From Pseudohongiella spirulinae (GTDB lineage: Bacteria; Pseudomonadota; Gammaproteobacteria; Pseudomonadales; Pseudohongiellaceae), in NCBI RefSeq assembly GCF_001444425.1, contig NZ_CP013189.1, forward strand, positions 1,364,001 to 1,428,000: a stretch of DNA of 64,000 nucleotides, read 5' to 3'. Both the position numbers and the translations under genes were made by a program. The notes beneath the pieces are model-generated. The model was not told where the DNA came from and searched no databases. It saw only the letters and a program-made list of their open reading frames with translations. Of this stretch, positions 25,565-36,578 are shown in pieces. Numbering within the stretch: position 1 is the first letter of the stretch; each line of letters begins with the position of its first letter.

Positions 25565-26578
25565 ATGAAGATCACTGTCATTTTGCTGGCGGGACTTGTC
25601 TTTTGCGCTGCAGTAAATGCAGAGCCAGTATTCGTCGGACCGCATAACTTTATCCGTGCAGAAACCGATCGGTATATGGGTGAATTGGTTGAGCAGGGCG
25701 AACTGGGAAGCTTACGCCACCGGCGTGAGCCAACTGACCTGTCAGCCCAGACGGTTATCCGGATGAATCTCGATACACTTTATTCCAGCGGCGTATTCGA
25801 CATGGAGGCCGGGGCGGTAACAATCACCTTGCCTGATGCGCCAGACGGTCGATACATCTCTGCACAAGTGATCTCTCAGGATCATTTCACAATCGCTGTA
25901 TATCACGATGGAACCAACACATTTACTATTGAAGATATCGGCACGCGCTACGCCGTTGTCATCTTGCGCATATTTGCGGACTCAATGGACGCAAATGACA
26001 TTGCATATGCAAATGGTCTGCAGGATGCGGTCAGGGTCAGCCAGCCTGCGCAGGGCGAATTCATCGTGCCGGACTATGAATCCGAAAGCTTTGAAGCGAC
26101 ACGAATGACGCTTCTCCGCCTTGGAGCCCTTGCTCGTGGAAACCTCGGTTTGTTCGCGGGTGGTCCGGATGAGGTCGATCCAGTGTCACATCTTATCGTT
26201 ACGGCAACAGGCTGGGGAGGATTGCCCAGATCCGAAGCTGCCTATTTCCAGAGCGGGCCAGTGCCCGGCAATGAGGACAAGCCTCACCAATTGCTACTTT
26301 CAGATGTACCAGCCAACGCTTTCTGGTCGATAACTGTCTACAATGCGAGAGGATTCATGGTGCCAAACGGGCTCGTCGGTGTGAATGCACTAAACAATGT
26401 TAATGCGAAGCCGAATGAAGATGGCAGCTATCGCATCCAACTAGGCGGATGTAGCGATACCAGCGTGAATTGTATTCCAACGCCAGAGGGCTGGAATTAC
26501 GTGCTGCGCGCCTATCAACCCAGCAACGTCATTACATCAGGTCAATGGGTACCACCAGTCGCCACGCCAATCGAGTAA
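25565..26578 (+). CDS. Exported DUF1254 domain-containing protein
   Basis: The 337-residue protein has a signal peptide (MKITVILLAGLVFCAAVNA) followed by a DUF1254-like domain. Characteristic segments are VIRMNLDTLYSSGVFDMEAG and RYISAQVISQDHF, and the C-terminal DUF1214-like NAFWSITVYNARGFMVPN. Members are periplasmic proteins of unknown function, often about 330-480 residues; this is at the short end. The ATG at 25565 gives a clean signal peptide; in-frame ATGs at 25553 and further upstream are alternatives. No functional neighbour is evident. Confidence 0.8.
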   Translation: MKITVILLAGLVFCAAVNAEPVFVGPHNFIRAETDRYMGELVEQGELGSLRHRREPTDLSAQTVIRMNLDTLYSSGVFDMEAGAVTITLPDAPDGRYISAQVISQDHFTIAVYHDGTNTFTIEDIGTRYAVVILRIFADSMDANDIAYANGLQDAVRVSQPAQGEFIVPDYESESFEATRMTLLRLGALARGNLGLFAGGPDEVDPVSHLIVTATGWGGLPRSEAAYFQSGPVPGNEDKPHQLLLSDVPANAFWSITVYNARGFMVPNGLVGVNALNNVNAKPNEDGSYRIQLGGCSDTSVNCIPTPEGWNYVLRAYQPSNVITSGQWVPPVATPIE

Positions 26579-27244
26579 CTCCACGCGTACTCGCTGCTGT
26601 AATAGGCATTCCGGTAGCGTTGGTGCTTGGTTTCTATCCAAACGAGGCAAGAAAAAAGAATTATTCATAGTAGCATCCTCAATCTGCACGGGGTCAGTTG
26701 CAAGATCGAATTCAACACTCGCAATGAGGTTTTTTCTGTATCGTATGGTTAGATAACGGTGTGTAATTAATCCAGGTAACTGGCCTTGCATTCATCGGCA
26801 ATACTCGATAGTTGTGGAAAAATGAAATGTATTCCACCAGGCTGCTGAGCGAGCCACCATGCCGCCGTCGACTGCCAGTGGACTGTTCCCAGTTGCCGGA
26901 CACTTCTGGCCTACAATTTGGATACAATGAATGCTCGATGTTTGCGTGGCGATTTCATTTAGAGGCCTTGGTTTGGATCTGTCTCGTTATGGCCTTTAGT
27001 AGTTGTAGCGTTCTTGAAAGGTAAAAATATTGGTGCGGTGGGTGTGTAATTCCCGCAAAAGCCCGAAACGCTCACAGCCTGCATATCGTGGAATAGACGG
27101 AGACAGAACAGGAAACATGACGAATGTTTGATGTCATCGAGTATTTTTCTGAAAAATTACGTAATAATCGACAGTGGCTCTACTGTACGCCCAGACAACG
27201 GACAACTCGACTCATTTCTGACGCAGCGGGAATTAGGAGCAACC
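26579..27244. other. Gene-poor region before ppsA
   Basis: There is no convincing gene here. A 28-codon frame at 26938-27024 begins MFAWRFHLEALVWICLVMAF and has a weak lipobox-like FSSC, but no good ribosome binding site, so it is not called. The base composition is more AT-rich than the flanks. The ppsA promoter should lie in the last 200 bases but I cannot place it with confidence. Confidence 0.4.
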
Positions 27245-29635
27245 ATGCCTGAGCATTGTGAATCCGTGATCCTTTTTGACGCGCTTGACCGCACCGATTT
27301 GCCGCGCGTGGGTGGTAAAAATGCCTCTCTGGGCGAAATGATCTCCAGATTGGGTGCCGCCGGAGTACTGGTCCCTCCCGGTTTTGCCACCACCTCTGAG
27401 GCCTACTGGCGTTTTGTTGAGTCCAATAACCTCCGTGAGACCTTAAGTCAGGCGATTGACGCATTTCAAACAGGTGACGCGACGCTGGCACTAACCGGCA
27501 AACTGTTGCGTGATGCGTTTCTGCGGGGACGGTGGCCCGACGACATTGCCGATGCTATCAGCACTGCGTATGGCGATCTGTGCCTGCAGGCGGGTGGCAC
27601 CGACGTCCCGGTGGCAGTGCGCTCCAGCGCAACCGCGGAGGATTTACCCGATGCCAGTTTCGCCGGTCAGCAAGAAACCTTTCTGAATATCAGTGGCCAG
27701 GCAGCCTTACTTGATGCCTGCCGCCGCTGCTTTGCCTCCCTGTTTACCGACCGCGCTATCAGCTATAGGGAAACTCACGGTTTTGATCACCTTAAAGTGG
27801 CCCTGTCGGTAGGCGTGCAGCTTATGGTGCGTTCCGACGTCGGCGGCGCAGGTGTCATGTTCAGTATTGATACCGAGACCGGTTTTGAGAAGGTGGTGGT
27901 GATAGACGCAGCCTGGGGCCTGGGTGAGACCGTGGTGCAGGGCAGTGTTGATCCCGACGAATACCTTGTGTTCAAGCCCTTGCTGTCAGATCCCGAACTG
28001 ACACCCATAGTGCAAAAACGTCGGGGCACCAAGAGGCGAAAGATGGTTTATGCCCCGCAAACCGGACAAGCCACACAGACGGTGGATACCTCACCTGCAG
28101 AGCGTGAGCAATGGGTATTGAGCGATGCTGAGATCCTGCAGCTGGCACGTTGGGCCTGTGTTATTGAATTACATTATGGCTGTCCGATGGACATGGAATG
28201 GGCAAAAGACGGCGAATCGGGCAGGCTTTACATCGTGCAGGCACGACCGGAAACCGTGCAGTCGCGGCGGGCGCTGGGTGAGTTCAGGAGTTATCGTCTG
28301 AGCGCAACGGGCCCACGCCTGGTCAGCGGTCTGAGCATTGGAGAGGCGGCCGTGAGTGGTCAAGTCTGCCGACTGGAAAGTGCTCGCGATATTGATCGTT
28401 TTGTTGATGGCGCCATTCTGGTCACTGGTAATACCGATCCCGATTGGGTGCCGGTCATGAAACGTGCCGTCGCTATTGTCACTGACCACGGCGGGCGCAC
28501 ATCACACGCAGCCATCATCAGCCGTGAACTGGGGTTGCCCGCGGTGGTGGGCACAGGCAACGCGACTGAGTTATTGAGAGACGGACAGTCAATCACTGTA
28601 TCCTGCGCTGAAGGTGATCAAGGACATATCTATGAGGGTGTCGCGCAGATTGACAGTGTGGTGCTCGATACGGCGAATATGGCTGAAACCCGCACTAAAA
28701 TTATGCTGAACCTGGCTGATCCGGCTGCTGCGTTCCGTTGGTGGCGACTGCCCGCCGATGGTGTAGGTCTGGTACGCATGGAATTTGTGATCAGCAACCA
28801 CATTAAGGTGCATCCGATGGCATTGGTGAAATATGCCGAGTTGAGCGACGAAGCAGCGCGTCGCGAAATCGATGATCTGACTGCCGGTTACAACGACAAA
28901 TCCGCTTACTTTGTTGACTCCTTGGCAAGGGGACTGGCGCGGATCGCAGCGGCGTTCTATCCGCACCCAGCCATTATTCGCATGAGTGACTTTAAAACCA
29001 ATGAGTACGCCAGTCTTATTGGTGGTGCACAGTTTGAGCCGCCTGAGGAGAACCCCATGCTTGGGTTCCGTGGCGCATCGCGTTATTACTCGCCGCGTTA
29101 CCAGGCCGGTTTTGCTCTTGAGTGTCTTGCCATCAAGAAACTGCGTGAGGAGCTGGGATTCAGCAACGTGATTGTGATGATTCCCTTCTGTCGTACCGTG
29201 GGTGAAGCGGACAAGGTGCTGGATGTGATGGCGCAGAATGGCCTGGTACGGGGTGAAAATGGTCTTCAGGTTTATGTCATGTGTGAGATCCCTTCGAATG
29301 TCATTCTGGCAGAAGAGTTTGCGACACGATTTGATGGTTTCTCGATTGGCTCCAATGATCTTACCCAGCTTACCCTGGGTATCGATCGTGATTCAGAAGA
29401 TCTTGCTGATTTATTCGACGAAGACGATCCGGCCGTGAAATGGATGATTAGCCGTGTTATCGGCTCGGCTCATAAGGCGGGGGTTAAAGTCGGTTTGTGC
29501 GGGCAGGCGCCGAGCAACCGACCGGCGTTTGCGGCTTTTCTGGTGGAGTCCGGAATTGATTCAATTTCGGTGACGCCGGATAGTTTTGTGTCGGTAAAAA
29601 TGCGTGTCGCGGACATGGAAGGGCACGGTCAATGA
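27245..29635 (+). CDS. ppsA: Phosphoenolpyruvate synthase (pyruvate, water dikinase)
   Basis: PpsA converts pyruvate + ATP + water to PEP + AMP + phosphate, the gluconeogenic exit from pyruvate. The 796-residue product (E. coli 792) has an N-terminal ATP-grasp domain ([32 protein letters not shown]). The phosphohistidine swivel domain carries the catalytic His in [22 protein letters not shown]-terminal PEP/pyruvate barrel contains [17 protein letters not shown] and [11 protein letters not shown] (catalytic Cys). An in-frame ATG exists at 27128. The start at 27245 has AGGAG upstream and the normal N-terminus. Its TGA overlaps the next gene's ATG (ATGA), starting a chain of such overlaps through five genes. 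Confidence 0.93.
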   Translation: MPEHCESVILFDALDRTDLPRVGGKNASLGEMISRLGAAGVLVPPGFATTSEAYWRFVESNNLRETLSQAIDAFQTGDATLALTGKLLRDAFLRGRWPDDIADAISTAYGDLCLQAGGTDVPVAVRSSATAEDLPDASFAGQQETFLNISGQAALLDACRRCFASLFTDRAISYRETHGFDHLKVALSVGVQLMVRSDVGGAGVMFSIDTETGFEKVVVIDAAWGLGETVVQGSVDPDEYLVFKPLLSDPELTPIVQKRRGTKRRKMVYAPQTGQATQTVDTSPAEREQWVLSDAEILQLARWACVIELHYGCPMDMEWAKDGESGRLYIVQARPETVQSRRALGEFRSYRLSATGPRLVSGLSIGEAAVSGQVCRLESARDIDRFVDGAILVTGNTDPDWVPVMKRAVAIVTDHGGRTSHAAIISRELGLPAVVGTGNATELLRDGQSITVSCAEGDQGHIYEGVAQIDSVVLDTANMAETRTKIMLNLADPAAAFRWWRLPADGVGLVRMEFVISNHIKVHPMALVKYAELSDEAARREIDDLTAGYNDKSAYFVDSLARGLARIAAAFYPHPAIIRMSDFKTNEYASLIGGAQFEPPEENPMLGFRGASRYYSPRYQAGFALECLAIKKLREELGFSNVIVMIPFCRTVGEADKVLDVMAQNGLVRGENGLQVYVMCEIPSNVILAEEFATRFDGFSIGSNDLTQLTLGIDRDSEDLADLFDEDDPAVKWMISRVIGSAHKAGVKVGLCGQAPSNRPAFAAFLVESGIDSISVTPDSFVSVKMRVADMEGHGQ

Positions 29636-31356
29636 CAGACGCAAAAGTGTATGCAGTGATTCACAAGACTGATGCCGAACGTGCCGCGGCACCCGACAGC
29701 GAGCAGGCGCAGTACCGACCGGCCGACTTGCCTGACGGCGGACTCAATATTGCCCATGAAGCGGTGGATCGTCATGTGGCCGACGGCTATGGGGAACAGA
29801 TCGCCATCCGCTGGCTGGGGCGTGATGGCGGACGAGCAGAGATCAGTTACGCTCAACTGGCCCTGGACGCCGCACGTTTTGCCAATGTGCTGAACACACA
29901 TGGACTGGTGCGTGGCGACCGCCTGTTTGCATTAATGGGCCGGGTGCCCGCACTTTACGCAGCTGCGCTGGGAACGCTAAAGGCAGGTTTGAGTTTTACG
30001 CCGATGTTTGCCGCTTTTGGCCCGGAACCGATTCGTTCACGTATGGAGATCGGTTCCGCCAGTGTACTGCTGACCACTGCGGCGCTATACCGCCGCAAGA
30101 TTGCTGACTGGCGCCATGAGTTACCAGGATTGAAACGGGTGCTGATTATCGGTGAGGATGTACCGGAAGACTGTGTGGGTCTCGACGCTGCGATGGTCGG
30201 CGCCGCCGATGATTTTGCCACCGTGCCGACCCGAGCGGATGAGATGGCGCTGCTGCATTTTACCTCGGGAACCACAGGTAAACCCAAAGGTGCCGTGCAT
30301 GTACATGGCGCTGTTGTTGCACATGCTGAAACCGGACGGATTGCACTGGATTTGCATCCGGGTGATGTCTATTGGTGCACGGCAGATCCGGGCTGGGTAA
30401 CCGGAACCAGCTACGGCATTATTTCGCCGCTGGTTAATCGTACAACCATGATTGTGGATGAAGCAGAATTCGATCTGGAACGCTGGTACGGCATTCTGGA
30501 GCGGGAAAAAGTCCAGGTGTGGTATACCGCCCCAACGGCAATTCGCATGATGATGCGGGCAGGCAAAGCGGCGGCACAGGGATATGATTTTTCGGCGCTG
30601 CGCTTTTTGTCAAGTGTCGGTGAACCCCTCAATGCTGAATGCGTGATCTGGGCAATGGAGGTATTTGGCAAACCATTCCACGATAACTGGTGGCAGACAG
30701 AAACCGGTGGCATCATGATTGCCAATACGCCGGCCATGGATATCAAACCCGGTTCCATGGGTAAACCGCTACCAGGAATTACCGCAGCCGTTGTGGAAAC
30801 CGAGGGTCAGACGCTGCGCAAGCTGGATGCCGGTGAAATAGGTGAGCTGGCACTGCGAGCCGGCTGGCCATCTATGATGCGGGCTTATCTGCATGAAGAG
30901 CAACGTTACGCAAAATGTTTTGTTGATGGGTGGTATCTGACCGGAGATCTCGCGCTGCGTGATCGTGACGGTTATTACTGGTTTGTTGGCCGCGCTGATG
31001 ATTTGATCAAAAGTTCAGGGCACTTGATCGGACCATTTGAAGTGGAAAGTGCACTGATCGAGCATGATGCCGTGGCCGAAGCGGCGGTAGTCGGCATTCC
31101 TGATGAGACAGCCGGTGAGGTGGTTAAAGCCTATGTCACCCTCAACGCCGGTTACAGTGCTGACGAGGCGCTGGAGAGAGATATTCGTGGACATGCCCGT
31201 AAGCGTCTTGGCTCCGCGGTGGCACCTCGAGAGATTGTATTTCGTCATAGTCTGCCCAAAACACGCTCCGGAAAAATCATGCGTCGCCTGCTGCGGGCTC
31301 GAGAGCTGGGTTTGCCGGAAGGTGATATTTCTACCCTGGAGAGTGATGACGCATGA
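29632..31356 (+). CDS. AMP-forming acyl-CoA/acetyl-CoA ligase
   Basis: The 574-residue adenylate-forming enzyme activates a carboxylic acid with ATP and couples it to CoA or another thiol. Motifs are the P-loop [20 protein letters not shown], the A5-like [11 protein letters not shown]7/A8 [20 protein letters not shown] and the C-terminal catalytic lysine in [11 protein letters not shown]. Length and sequence suit the short acetate-CoA ligase type (AcsA-like) rather than the 650-residue Acs. The WWQTETGG motif with its Trp favours a small substrate such as acetate or propionate. The gene overlaps both neighbours by ATGA. Whether the true acceptor is CoA or the carrier protein encoded at the operon's end is open. 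Confidence 0.85.
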   Translation: MTDAKVYAVIHKTDAERAAAPDSEQAQYRPADLPDGGLNIAHEAVDRHVADGYGEQIAIRWLGRDGGRAEISYAQLALDAARFANVLNTHGLVRGDRLFALMGRVPALYAAALGTLKAGLSFTPMFAAFGPEPIRSRMEIGSASVLLTTAALYRRKIADWRHELPGLKRVLIIGEDVPEDCVGLDAAMVGAADDFATVPTRADEMALLHFTSGTTGKPKGAVHVHGAVVAHAETGRIALDLHPGDVYWCTADPGWVTGTSYGIISPLVNRTTMIVDEAEFDLERWYGILEREKVQVWYTAPTAIRMMMRAGKAAAQGYDFSALRFLSSVGEPLNAECVIWAMEVFGKPFHDNWWQTETGGIMIANTPAMDIKPGSMGKPLPGITAAVVETEGQTLRKLDAGEIGELALRAGWPSMMRAYLHEEQRYAKCFVDGWYLTGDLALRDRDGYYWFVGRADDLIKSSGHLIGPFEVESALIEHDAVAEAAVVGIPDETAGEVVKAYVTLNAGYSADEALERDIRGHARKRLGSAVAPREIVFRHSLPKTRSGKIMRRLLRARELGLPEGDISTLESDDA

Positions 31357-33356
31357 GTGACAAGACCAAGGTAAAACTGTCTCAGGCCCATGTGCGTGAA
31401 TTGTTGCGTGCGATGATCCGTATTCGTCGTTTCGAGGCCAAATGTGCCGAACTGTATACACAGGAAAAAATACGCGGATTCCTGCATTTGTATGACGGAG
31501 AAGAAGCTAATGCCGTCGGCGTCATGTCGGCGCTTGAGCCGCAGGATCGTGTGGTGGCGACCTATCGCGAACACGGTCATGCGCTTGCGCGAGGTGTGTC
31601 CATGGACAGTATCATGGCCGAAATGTATGGCAAGGCCACGGGTTGTTCCGGCGGGCGTGGTGGTTCCATGCACCTGTTTGATGCGGACACCAATTTTTAC
31701 GGTGGCAATGCCATTGTGGCAGGCGGATTGCCGCTGGCCGCTGGCTTGGCGCTTGGTGACAGGATGCAAGGCGAGTCGCGCGTCACGGCTTGTTTTTTCG
31801 GAGAAGGTGCGGCCGCGGAAGGTGAGTTTCACGAGACATTGAATCTGGCGGCATTATGGTCATTGCCGGTGCTGTTCGTTTGTGAAAACAATCGCTACGC
31901 AATGGGCTCTGCGCTGGAGCGCACCCAGTCTGGAGGCCAGGTCAGTGATAAGGCAAAAGCGTACGGAATAAAGTCTGAGTCGGTGGATGGCATGGACGTG
32001 GTCGCGGTAGAGCGCGCTGCGCGTTGCATGGTGAGCGAAATAAGGCAAACATCGCAGCCGCAATTATTGGAATGCAATACCTACCGTTTTCGTGCTCACT
32101 CCATGTTTGACCCGGAGCTGTATCGTGACAAGTCCGAGGTGCGCGAATGGCGCAAAAAGGGCCCAATAGTCCGCTTTCAGCGCTGGTTGCTGGAAAACGG
32201 GATGATTCATGAGGAAGAAATCAGTGCTATCGAATCTGAAGTTGATGCTGAGATAGACGCTGCCGTACAGAGTGCCGAGCAGGCACCGTGGGAGCCGGAA
32301 GAGACTCTGACCAGGCATGTCATGGCCGATGACAATCCGCCATTCCCGGAATTGCAGCCTCCTTCGGAAGAAACAATCGAAATAAGCTACCGCGATGCGA
32401 TGCGGGCGGCCATCATGGACGCCATGCTGCGTGACGAGCGGGTGTTTCTTATGGGTGAGGATGTAGGCGCCTATGGTGGAGGCTTTGCTGTATCCAAAGG
32501 ACTGATGCAGGAATTTGGTGAAGAGAGAATCCGTGACACCCCGCTGTCCGAGTCAGCATTTACGGGCGCTGGCATAGGCGCGGCAATGACAGGCATGAAA
32601 CCCATCATTGAAATCATGACAGTCAATTTCAGCCTGCTGGCGCTGGATCAGATCATGAATACGGCGGCAACCATCCGTCACATGTCTGGAGGGCAGTTCA
32701 GCGCGCCGGTGGTGATCCGCATGACCACCGGTGGCGGGCGACAGTTGGCCGCTCAGCATAGCCATTCGCTGGAAGGCTGGTACGCGCATATTCCCGGTCT
32801 GCGTGTTCTGGCACCTGCCACGCTGGAAGATGCGCGCGGCATGTTGTGGACGGCGCTGCAACAATCCGACCCGGTGCTTATTTTCGAAAACATCATGTAC
32901 TACAACAATGTGGGTTTGCTGGCTGGCAATGCAGGCGCTGTAGATATTGACCGCGCAATCGTGCGACGCAAGGGAAGTGACCTGACGCTGATCACTTACG
33001 GTGGTTCCCTGTTCAAAACGCTTGAAGCGGCCGATGAATTGGCAGAACAGGGCATTAAGGCCGATGTGATTGATCTGCGCACCTTGCGCCCGCTGGATGA
33101 TGAAACAATTATTCAGTCTGTGTCGCAGACCCGGCGTGCTGTAATTGTAGATGAGGGCTGGCGCAGCGGTTCACTGTCAGCTGAAATTGCTGCCCGTATT
33201 ATGGAGCATTGTTTCTGGCGGCTGGATGCGCCAGTAGGTCGGGTTTGCTCTGCCGAGGTACCCATCCCCTACGCGGGTCACCTGGAGAAAGCCGCATTGC
33301 CGCAGGTGTCACAGATTATCGCGGCGGCCAGGGCAGTGATGGGAGAGGCGCCATGA
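31353..33356 (+). CDS. Fused 2-oxoacid dehydrogenase E1 alpha-beta
   Basis: A single 667-residue chain carries both halves of a heterotetrameric-type E1. Residues about 1-325 are the alpha subunit. It has [19 protein letters not shown] and the thiamine diphosphate motif [20 protein letters not shown], ending CENNRYAMG. After a Pro/Glu-rich linker (about 320-345), residues about 346-667 are the beta subunit ([50 protein letters not shown]). It decarboxylates pyruvate, acetoin or a related 2-oxo acid and transfers the acyl group to E2. Most bacteria encode alpha and beta separately. It overlaps the ligase and E2 genes by ATGA. Specificity (pyruvate versus acetoin or branched-chain acids) is not settled. 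Confidence 0.9.
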   Translation: MSDKTKVKLSQAHVRELLRAMIRIRRFEAKCAELYTQEKIRGFLHLYDGEEANAVGVMSALEPQDRVVATYREHGHALARGVSMDSIMAEMYGKATGCSGGRGGSMHLFDADTNFYGGNAIVAGGLPLAAGLALGDRMQGESRVTACFFGEGAAAEGEFHETLNLAALWSLPVLFVCENNRYAMGSALERTQSGGQVSDKAKAYGIKSESVDGMDVVAVERAARCMVSEIRQTSQPQLLECNTYRFRAHSMFDPELYRDKSEVREWRKKGPIVRFQRWLLENGMIHEEEISAIESEVDAEIDAAVQSAEQAPWEPEETLTRHVMADDNPPFPELQPPSEETIEISYRDAMRAAIMDAMLRDERVFLMGEDVGAYGGGFAVSKGLMQEFGEERIRDTPLSESAFTGAGIGAAMTGMKPIIEIMTVNFSLLALDQIMNTAATIRHMSGGQFSAPVVIRMTTGGGRQLAAQHSHSLEGWYAHIPGLRVLAPATLEDARGMLWTALQQSDPVLIFENIMYYNNVGLLAGNAGAVDIDRAIVRRKGSDLTLITYGGSLFKTLEAADELAEQGIKADVIDLRTLRPLDDETIIQSVSQTRRAVIVDEGWRSGSLSAEIAARIMEHCFWRLDAPVGRVCSAEVPIPYAGHLEKAALPQVSQIIAAARAVMGEAP

Positions 33357-34639
33357 GTGTATTTAAAATGCCTTCGCTGGGCGCCGACATGGAATCGGGT
33401 GAACTGATTGAGTGGCTGGTAAAACCCGGCGACACCGTCGCAAAAGGCGATGTTATCGCCGTCGTGGAGACCCACAAGGGTGCCATCGAGATTGAAATAT
33501 TTGAGGCAGGAGTGGTTGAAAGTCTGGATGTACAGGTCGGGGAATCGGTGCCGGTAGGCACGCCGATGGCTGTTATTCGTGCAGCCGGTGAAGCGGTTGT
33601 GGAGAATGAGAAAGATGGGCCGGTTGGCGAAACAGTCGCATCGGAAAAGCAGGGGATAAAAAAGCAGGGCGATCAAATAGAAAAAGTGGAAGCCCGTCAG
33701 GTAGAAAAACAGAAGTCTCAGAAACAACCCCAAAAAATCACCGCTGCACGGGCGGCTGCTGACGGACAACAACTGGCTTCACCGGCTGCCAGAGTGCGCG
33801 CGGCAGACGCGGGCGCAGATCTGGCAGATATACCGGGTACCGGGCCAGGCGGTGCCGTGTTGCTGAATGATGTGGAGCATTGGTTATCCTTGGCGGAAAA
33901 ACCCGCCGCGCAGCCAGATGCCAATGCGGAGGCAGCCGAAACACGCCAATCTTCCTCGCTTAAACCGGGGTTGTACATGGCGATGATGCGCCAGGCCATT
34001 GCGGCAGCCATGAGTCGTGCCAAACGCGAGATTCCCCATTACTATCTATCTCATCGTATCGATTTACAGGCTGCCACGGACTGGTTGGCTGCCCGCAATG
34101 CTGAACGTGATCCCGAGCAACGTCTGCTGATGGCCGCGATGTTTGTCAGAGCAACAGTATTGGCTGTCAGAAAAGTGCCTGAACTCAATGGCACCTTTGA
34201 GGACGGTGTCTTCTCCGGGGCGGATACGGTTAATTGTGGTCTGGCGATTTCCATGCGTGGTGGCGGCCTGATCGCTCCGGCTTTGATGGATGCCGGAAGC
34301 AAAAATCTGGATGACTTGATGCTTGCCATGCGCGATGCGGTCGTTCGCACCAGAACCGGACGATTGCGTAATTCAGAGGTCACGCAGGGCACCATTACGG
34401 TGTCGAGCATGGGCGATAACGGCACCGACAGCCTGCTTGGAGTAATTTATCCGCCTCAGGTCGCCCTGGTGGGTTTTGGTACTCCAGCGCGACGGCCGTG
34501 GGTGATTGAGGATGAAGTGCAGGTGCGAACAGTTGTCGATGTTACGCTGGCTGCTGATCACCGGGTCAGTGATGGGCGCCGAGGGGCCCGCCTGCTGACA
34601 GAAATTGAACGTTTACTCGGGGAGCCTGATCTATTATGA
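33353..34639 (+). CDS. 2-oxoacid dehydrogenase E2 (dihydrolipoamide acyltransferase)
   Basis: The 428-residue E2 takes the acyl group from E1 on a lipoyl arm and passes it to CoA. Residues 1-77 are a lipoyl domain with the modified lysine in [15 protein letters not shown] Lys/Gln-rich linker follows, then a peripheral-subunit-binding domain ([33 protein letters not shown]). The catalytic domain occupies about 200-428 and has a C-terminal [15 protein letters not shown], a variant of DHRxxDG. The start at 33353 (overlapping the E1 stop) puts the lipoyl domain at residue 1; a longer in-frame start at 33209 lies inside E1. No E3 is encoded nearby, so it probably borrows one. Confidence 0.9.
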   Translation: MSVFKMPSLGADMESGELIEWLVKPGDTVAKGDVIAVVETHKGAIEIEIFEAGVVESLDVQVGESVPVGTPMAVIRAAGEAVVENEKDGPVGETVASEKQGIKKQGDQIEKVEARQVEKQKSQKQPQKITAARAAADGQQLASPAARVRAADAGADLADIPGTGPGGAVLLNDVEHWLSLAEKPAAQPDANAEAAETRQSSSLKPGLYMAMMRQAIAAAMSRAKREIPHYYLSHRIDLQAATDWLAARNAERDPEQRLLMAAMFVRATVLAVRKVPELNGTFEDGVFSGADTVNCGLAISMRGGGLIAPALMDAGSKNLDDLMLAMRDAVVRTRTGRLRNSEVTQGTITVSSMGDNGTDSLLGVIYPPQVALVGFGTPARRPWVIEDEVQVRTVVDVTLAADHRVSDGRRGARLLTEIERLLGEPDLL

Positions 34640-34884
34640 GTGCACAAGAACTGCGCAGTGCGTTTCTCGATTGTCTTGTTGCCGTCGCGCCGGATATTGA
34701 CGCAGCCACGGTCGGGGATAACGATCATCTGCAGGACGATCTGGAGCTCGATTCCATGGATATTCTCAATCTGGTAGCTGCCCTGCACAAGCGTTTTGGT
34801 GTGGCGATTGCCGAATCCGACTATCAGCAGATCGCCACGCCCGACAAAGCGGTCAAGTATTTACAGCAACATACCAAATCCTGA
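34636..34884 (+). CDS. Discrete acyl carrier protein
   Basis: This acidic 82-residue protein has the phosphopantetheine attachment motif DDLELDSMDILNLVAALHKR (Ser in LDSMD). That makes it an acyl or amino-acid carrier protein loaded by a 4'-phosphopantetheinyl transferase. It overlaps the E2 stop by ATGA and closes the ppsA-ligase-E1-E2 operon. It is not the housekeeping acpP by context or sequence (no fab genes, divergent helix II). Plausible jobs are accepting an acyl group from the adenylating ligase or from E2; neither is shown. After its stop lies a 225-bp gap with no evident gene. Confidence 0.88.
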   Translation: MSAQELRSAFLDCLVAVAPDIDAATVGDNDHLQDDLELDSMDILNLVAALHKRFGVAIAESDYQQIATPDKAVKYLQQHTKS

Positions 34885-35109
34885 ATTTCCCGAGCTGCCT
34901 CAATAGATCAATGTTGTTACGAACAGCCTGTTTTGTGACAACGCTTCATTAACCGGAAAATCATGGTAATCTCATATTTTCCACGGTTCACCGCTTATCG
35001 GATGACTGTCCGGATTGGTCAGGTAGCATGTCAATAACCTGAATAAGGTCTATGCGCATCGTGATTGAAACAATCACGTCGTTTCTAAAACAAAAAGGGG
35101 AGCTTAGCT

Positions 35110-36501
35110 ATGCAGCGTTTGACATCTCTCATGATTGGCACCATTGCCTTGGCGGGCAGCGCCATGGCACAGGTTGCCGACGACATCACCCCCGTCAGGG
35201 TCACCCTAGATGCCGGTGTCCTGGTCGGACAACAGGAAAACAATGTCCATGTGTTCCGTGGTGTACCCTACGCCAAACCGCCCGTGGGCGACTTGCGATG
35301 GCGTGCTCCGGTTGCACCGGACCCGTGGCCGGGTGAGCGTCTGGCGCTCACGCATGAACCACCCTGCACGCAACCCGTCACGCTGGATGGTCGCCCTAAC
35401 GGCGGTGGTGTCGCCGGCATGCAGTCGGAAGACTGTCTATACCTGACGGCCTTTGTGCCGCCTGATGCGCAAAACGCCCCCATTGTTGTCTGGATGCACG
35501 GTGGTGCTTCCTTCCTGGGTGCCGGTCACCTTGGCTCCTATGATGGCACCTCTAATGCTCAGAACGGTGTCATTACTGTTTCCATCAATTACCGTCTGGG
35601 GCCGATGGCCAATTTTAACCACCCGGCGCTGAGTAACGCCGCTGACAGCGATGAGGCTCTGGGCAACTTTGCACTGACCGATGCTGTAGCTGCCCTTGAG
35701 TGGGTCCAACGCAATGCTGAAGCTCTGGGTGGTGATCCTGAAAACGTCACGATTGCCGGCCAGTCTGCCGGTGGTGCCATGGTGATGGATTTGCTTTCCA
35801 TTCCGTCAGCCAAAGGCTTGTTCCACAAGGCTGTGGTGCAATCCGGTGCCTTGCTTCGCCCCGGCCAGTCTCTGGCTGACGCTGAGCAACGCGGCGTGCA
35901 GGCAATGAGTGCGCTGAGTCTGTCAGAAGATATCACCCCAGATCAGCTGCGCTCCATTTCTGCACAAACTTTCAGCTATAACCAGGCCACACGGGCCGGA
36001 CTGGGCACCGTCATTGATGGACGCTTCCGTCCAGTGTCTACTCTGGAGGCCATGCAGGCGGGCGATGAAATCGATGTGCCGGTTCTGGTCGGGTCCAACA
36101 CCGGGGAGCGTGGCTTTAACAGTGCCCGCCGCGTAGCCAGTCTTGCCGGCGACTCTGGTGCCGGTGCCTGGTTATACAGTTTTGATTATGTTCCCGGTTT
36201 CCGCACGGAGTGGACCAATGGTCCCATTCACTCGGCAGAGCTGATGTTTACCTTTGACTCCATTGATTCATCAGGCTGGGCCATGGGCCCCAATGGCAGA
36301 GCAGGTGGAGAAGACAGGGAAGTGGCCGCCATGGTTCAGTCCTGCTGGCTGGCCTTCTACAAAATGGACCTCGCAGCCAAATCCATCAACTGTGCAGGTG
36401 GCACAGAATGGCCAGCGTATACTGAGGCATCGGACGCCGCCATGCAGTTCTCTGGTACGGCACGGGTTGTGAAGTCTGAGGAGATTCCTGACGGGCCGTA
36501 A
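35110..36501 (+). CDS. Exported type-B carboxylesterase
   Basis: The 463-residue protein has a signal peptide (MQRLTSLMIGTIALAGSAMA) and a carboxylesterase type-B domain. Hallmarks are FRGVPYAKPPVGDLRW, EDCLYLTAFVP, the oxyanion-hole WMHGGASFLGAG and the nucleophile elbow VTIAGQSAGGAMVMDLL; the second GPxxxxxGR-like segment comes later. It hydrolyses esters in the periplasm or outside; the substrate is unknown. At 463 residues it is somewhat shorter than the usual 500-550, mainly in the C-terminal half. The start at 35110 follows GGGGAG (35097-35102). Two hairpins follow the stop. Confidence 0.88.
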   Translation: MQRLTSLMIGTIALAGSAMAQVADDITPVRVTLDAGVLVGQQENNVHVFRGVPYAKPPVGDLRWRAPVAPDPWPGERLALTHEPPCTQPVTLDGRPNGGGVAGMQSEDCLYLTAFVPPDAQNAPIVVWMHGGASFLGAGHLGSYDGTSNAQNGVITVSINYRLGPMANFNHPALSNAADSDEALGNFALTDAVAALEWVQRNAEALGGDPENVTIAGQSAGGAMVMDLLSIPSAKGLFHKAVVQSGALLRPGQSLADAEQRGVQAMSALSLSEDITPDQLRSISAQTFSYNQATRAGLGTVIDGRFRPVSTLEAMQAGDEIDVPVLVGSNTGERGFNSARRVASLAGDSGAGAWLYSFDYVPGFRTEWTNGPIHSAELMFTFDSIDSSGWAMGPNGRAGGEDREVAAMVQSCWLAFYKMDLAAKSINCAGGTEWPAYTEASDAAMQFSGTARVVKSEEIPDGP

Positions 36502-36509
36502 TCGATAGG

Positions 36510-36569
36510 CAGACAGGGTGCCACATGCACCCTGTCTGTTAAAGTCACTGCATAGGTGCTTGCAGTGAC
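36510..36569. terminator. Double hairpin between convergent genes
   Basis: An 11-bp stem CAGACAGGGTG (36510-36520) / CACCCTGTCTG (36528-36538) is followed by a second stem GTCACTGCA (36544-36552) / TGCAGTGAC (36561-36569). They lie between the convergent esterase and RidA genes and probably end both transcripts. Confidence 0.7.
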
Positions 36570-36578
36570 AAGTGCGAG

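Noticed and set aside
26938..27024. 28-codon possible lipoprotein peptide before ppsA
   Set aside because: Weak lipobox, no ribosome binding site and no homologue recognised; it cannot be told from chance.
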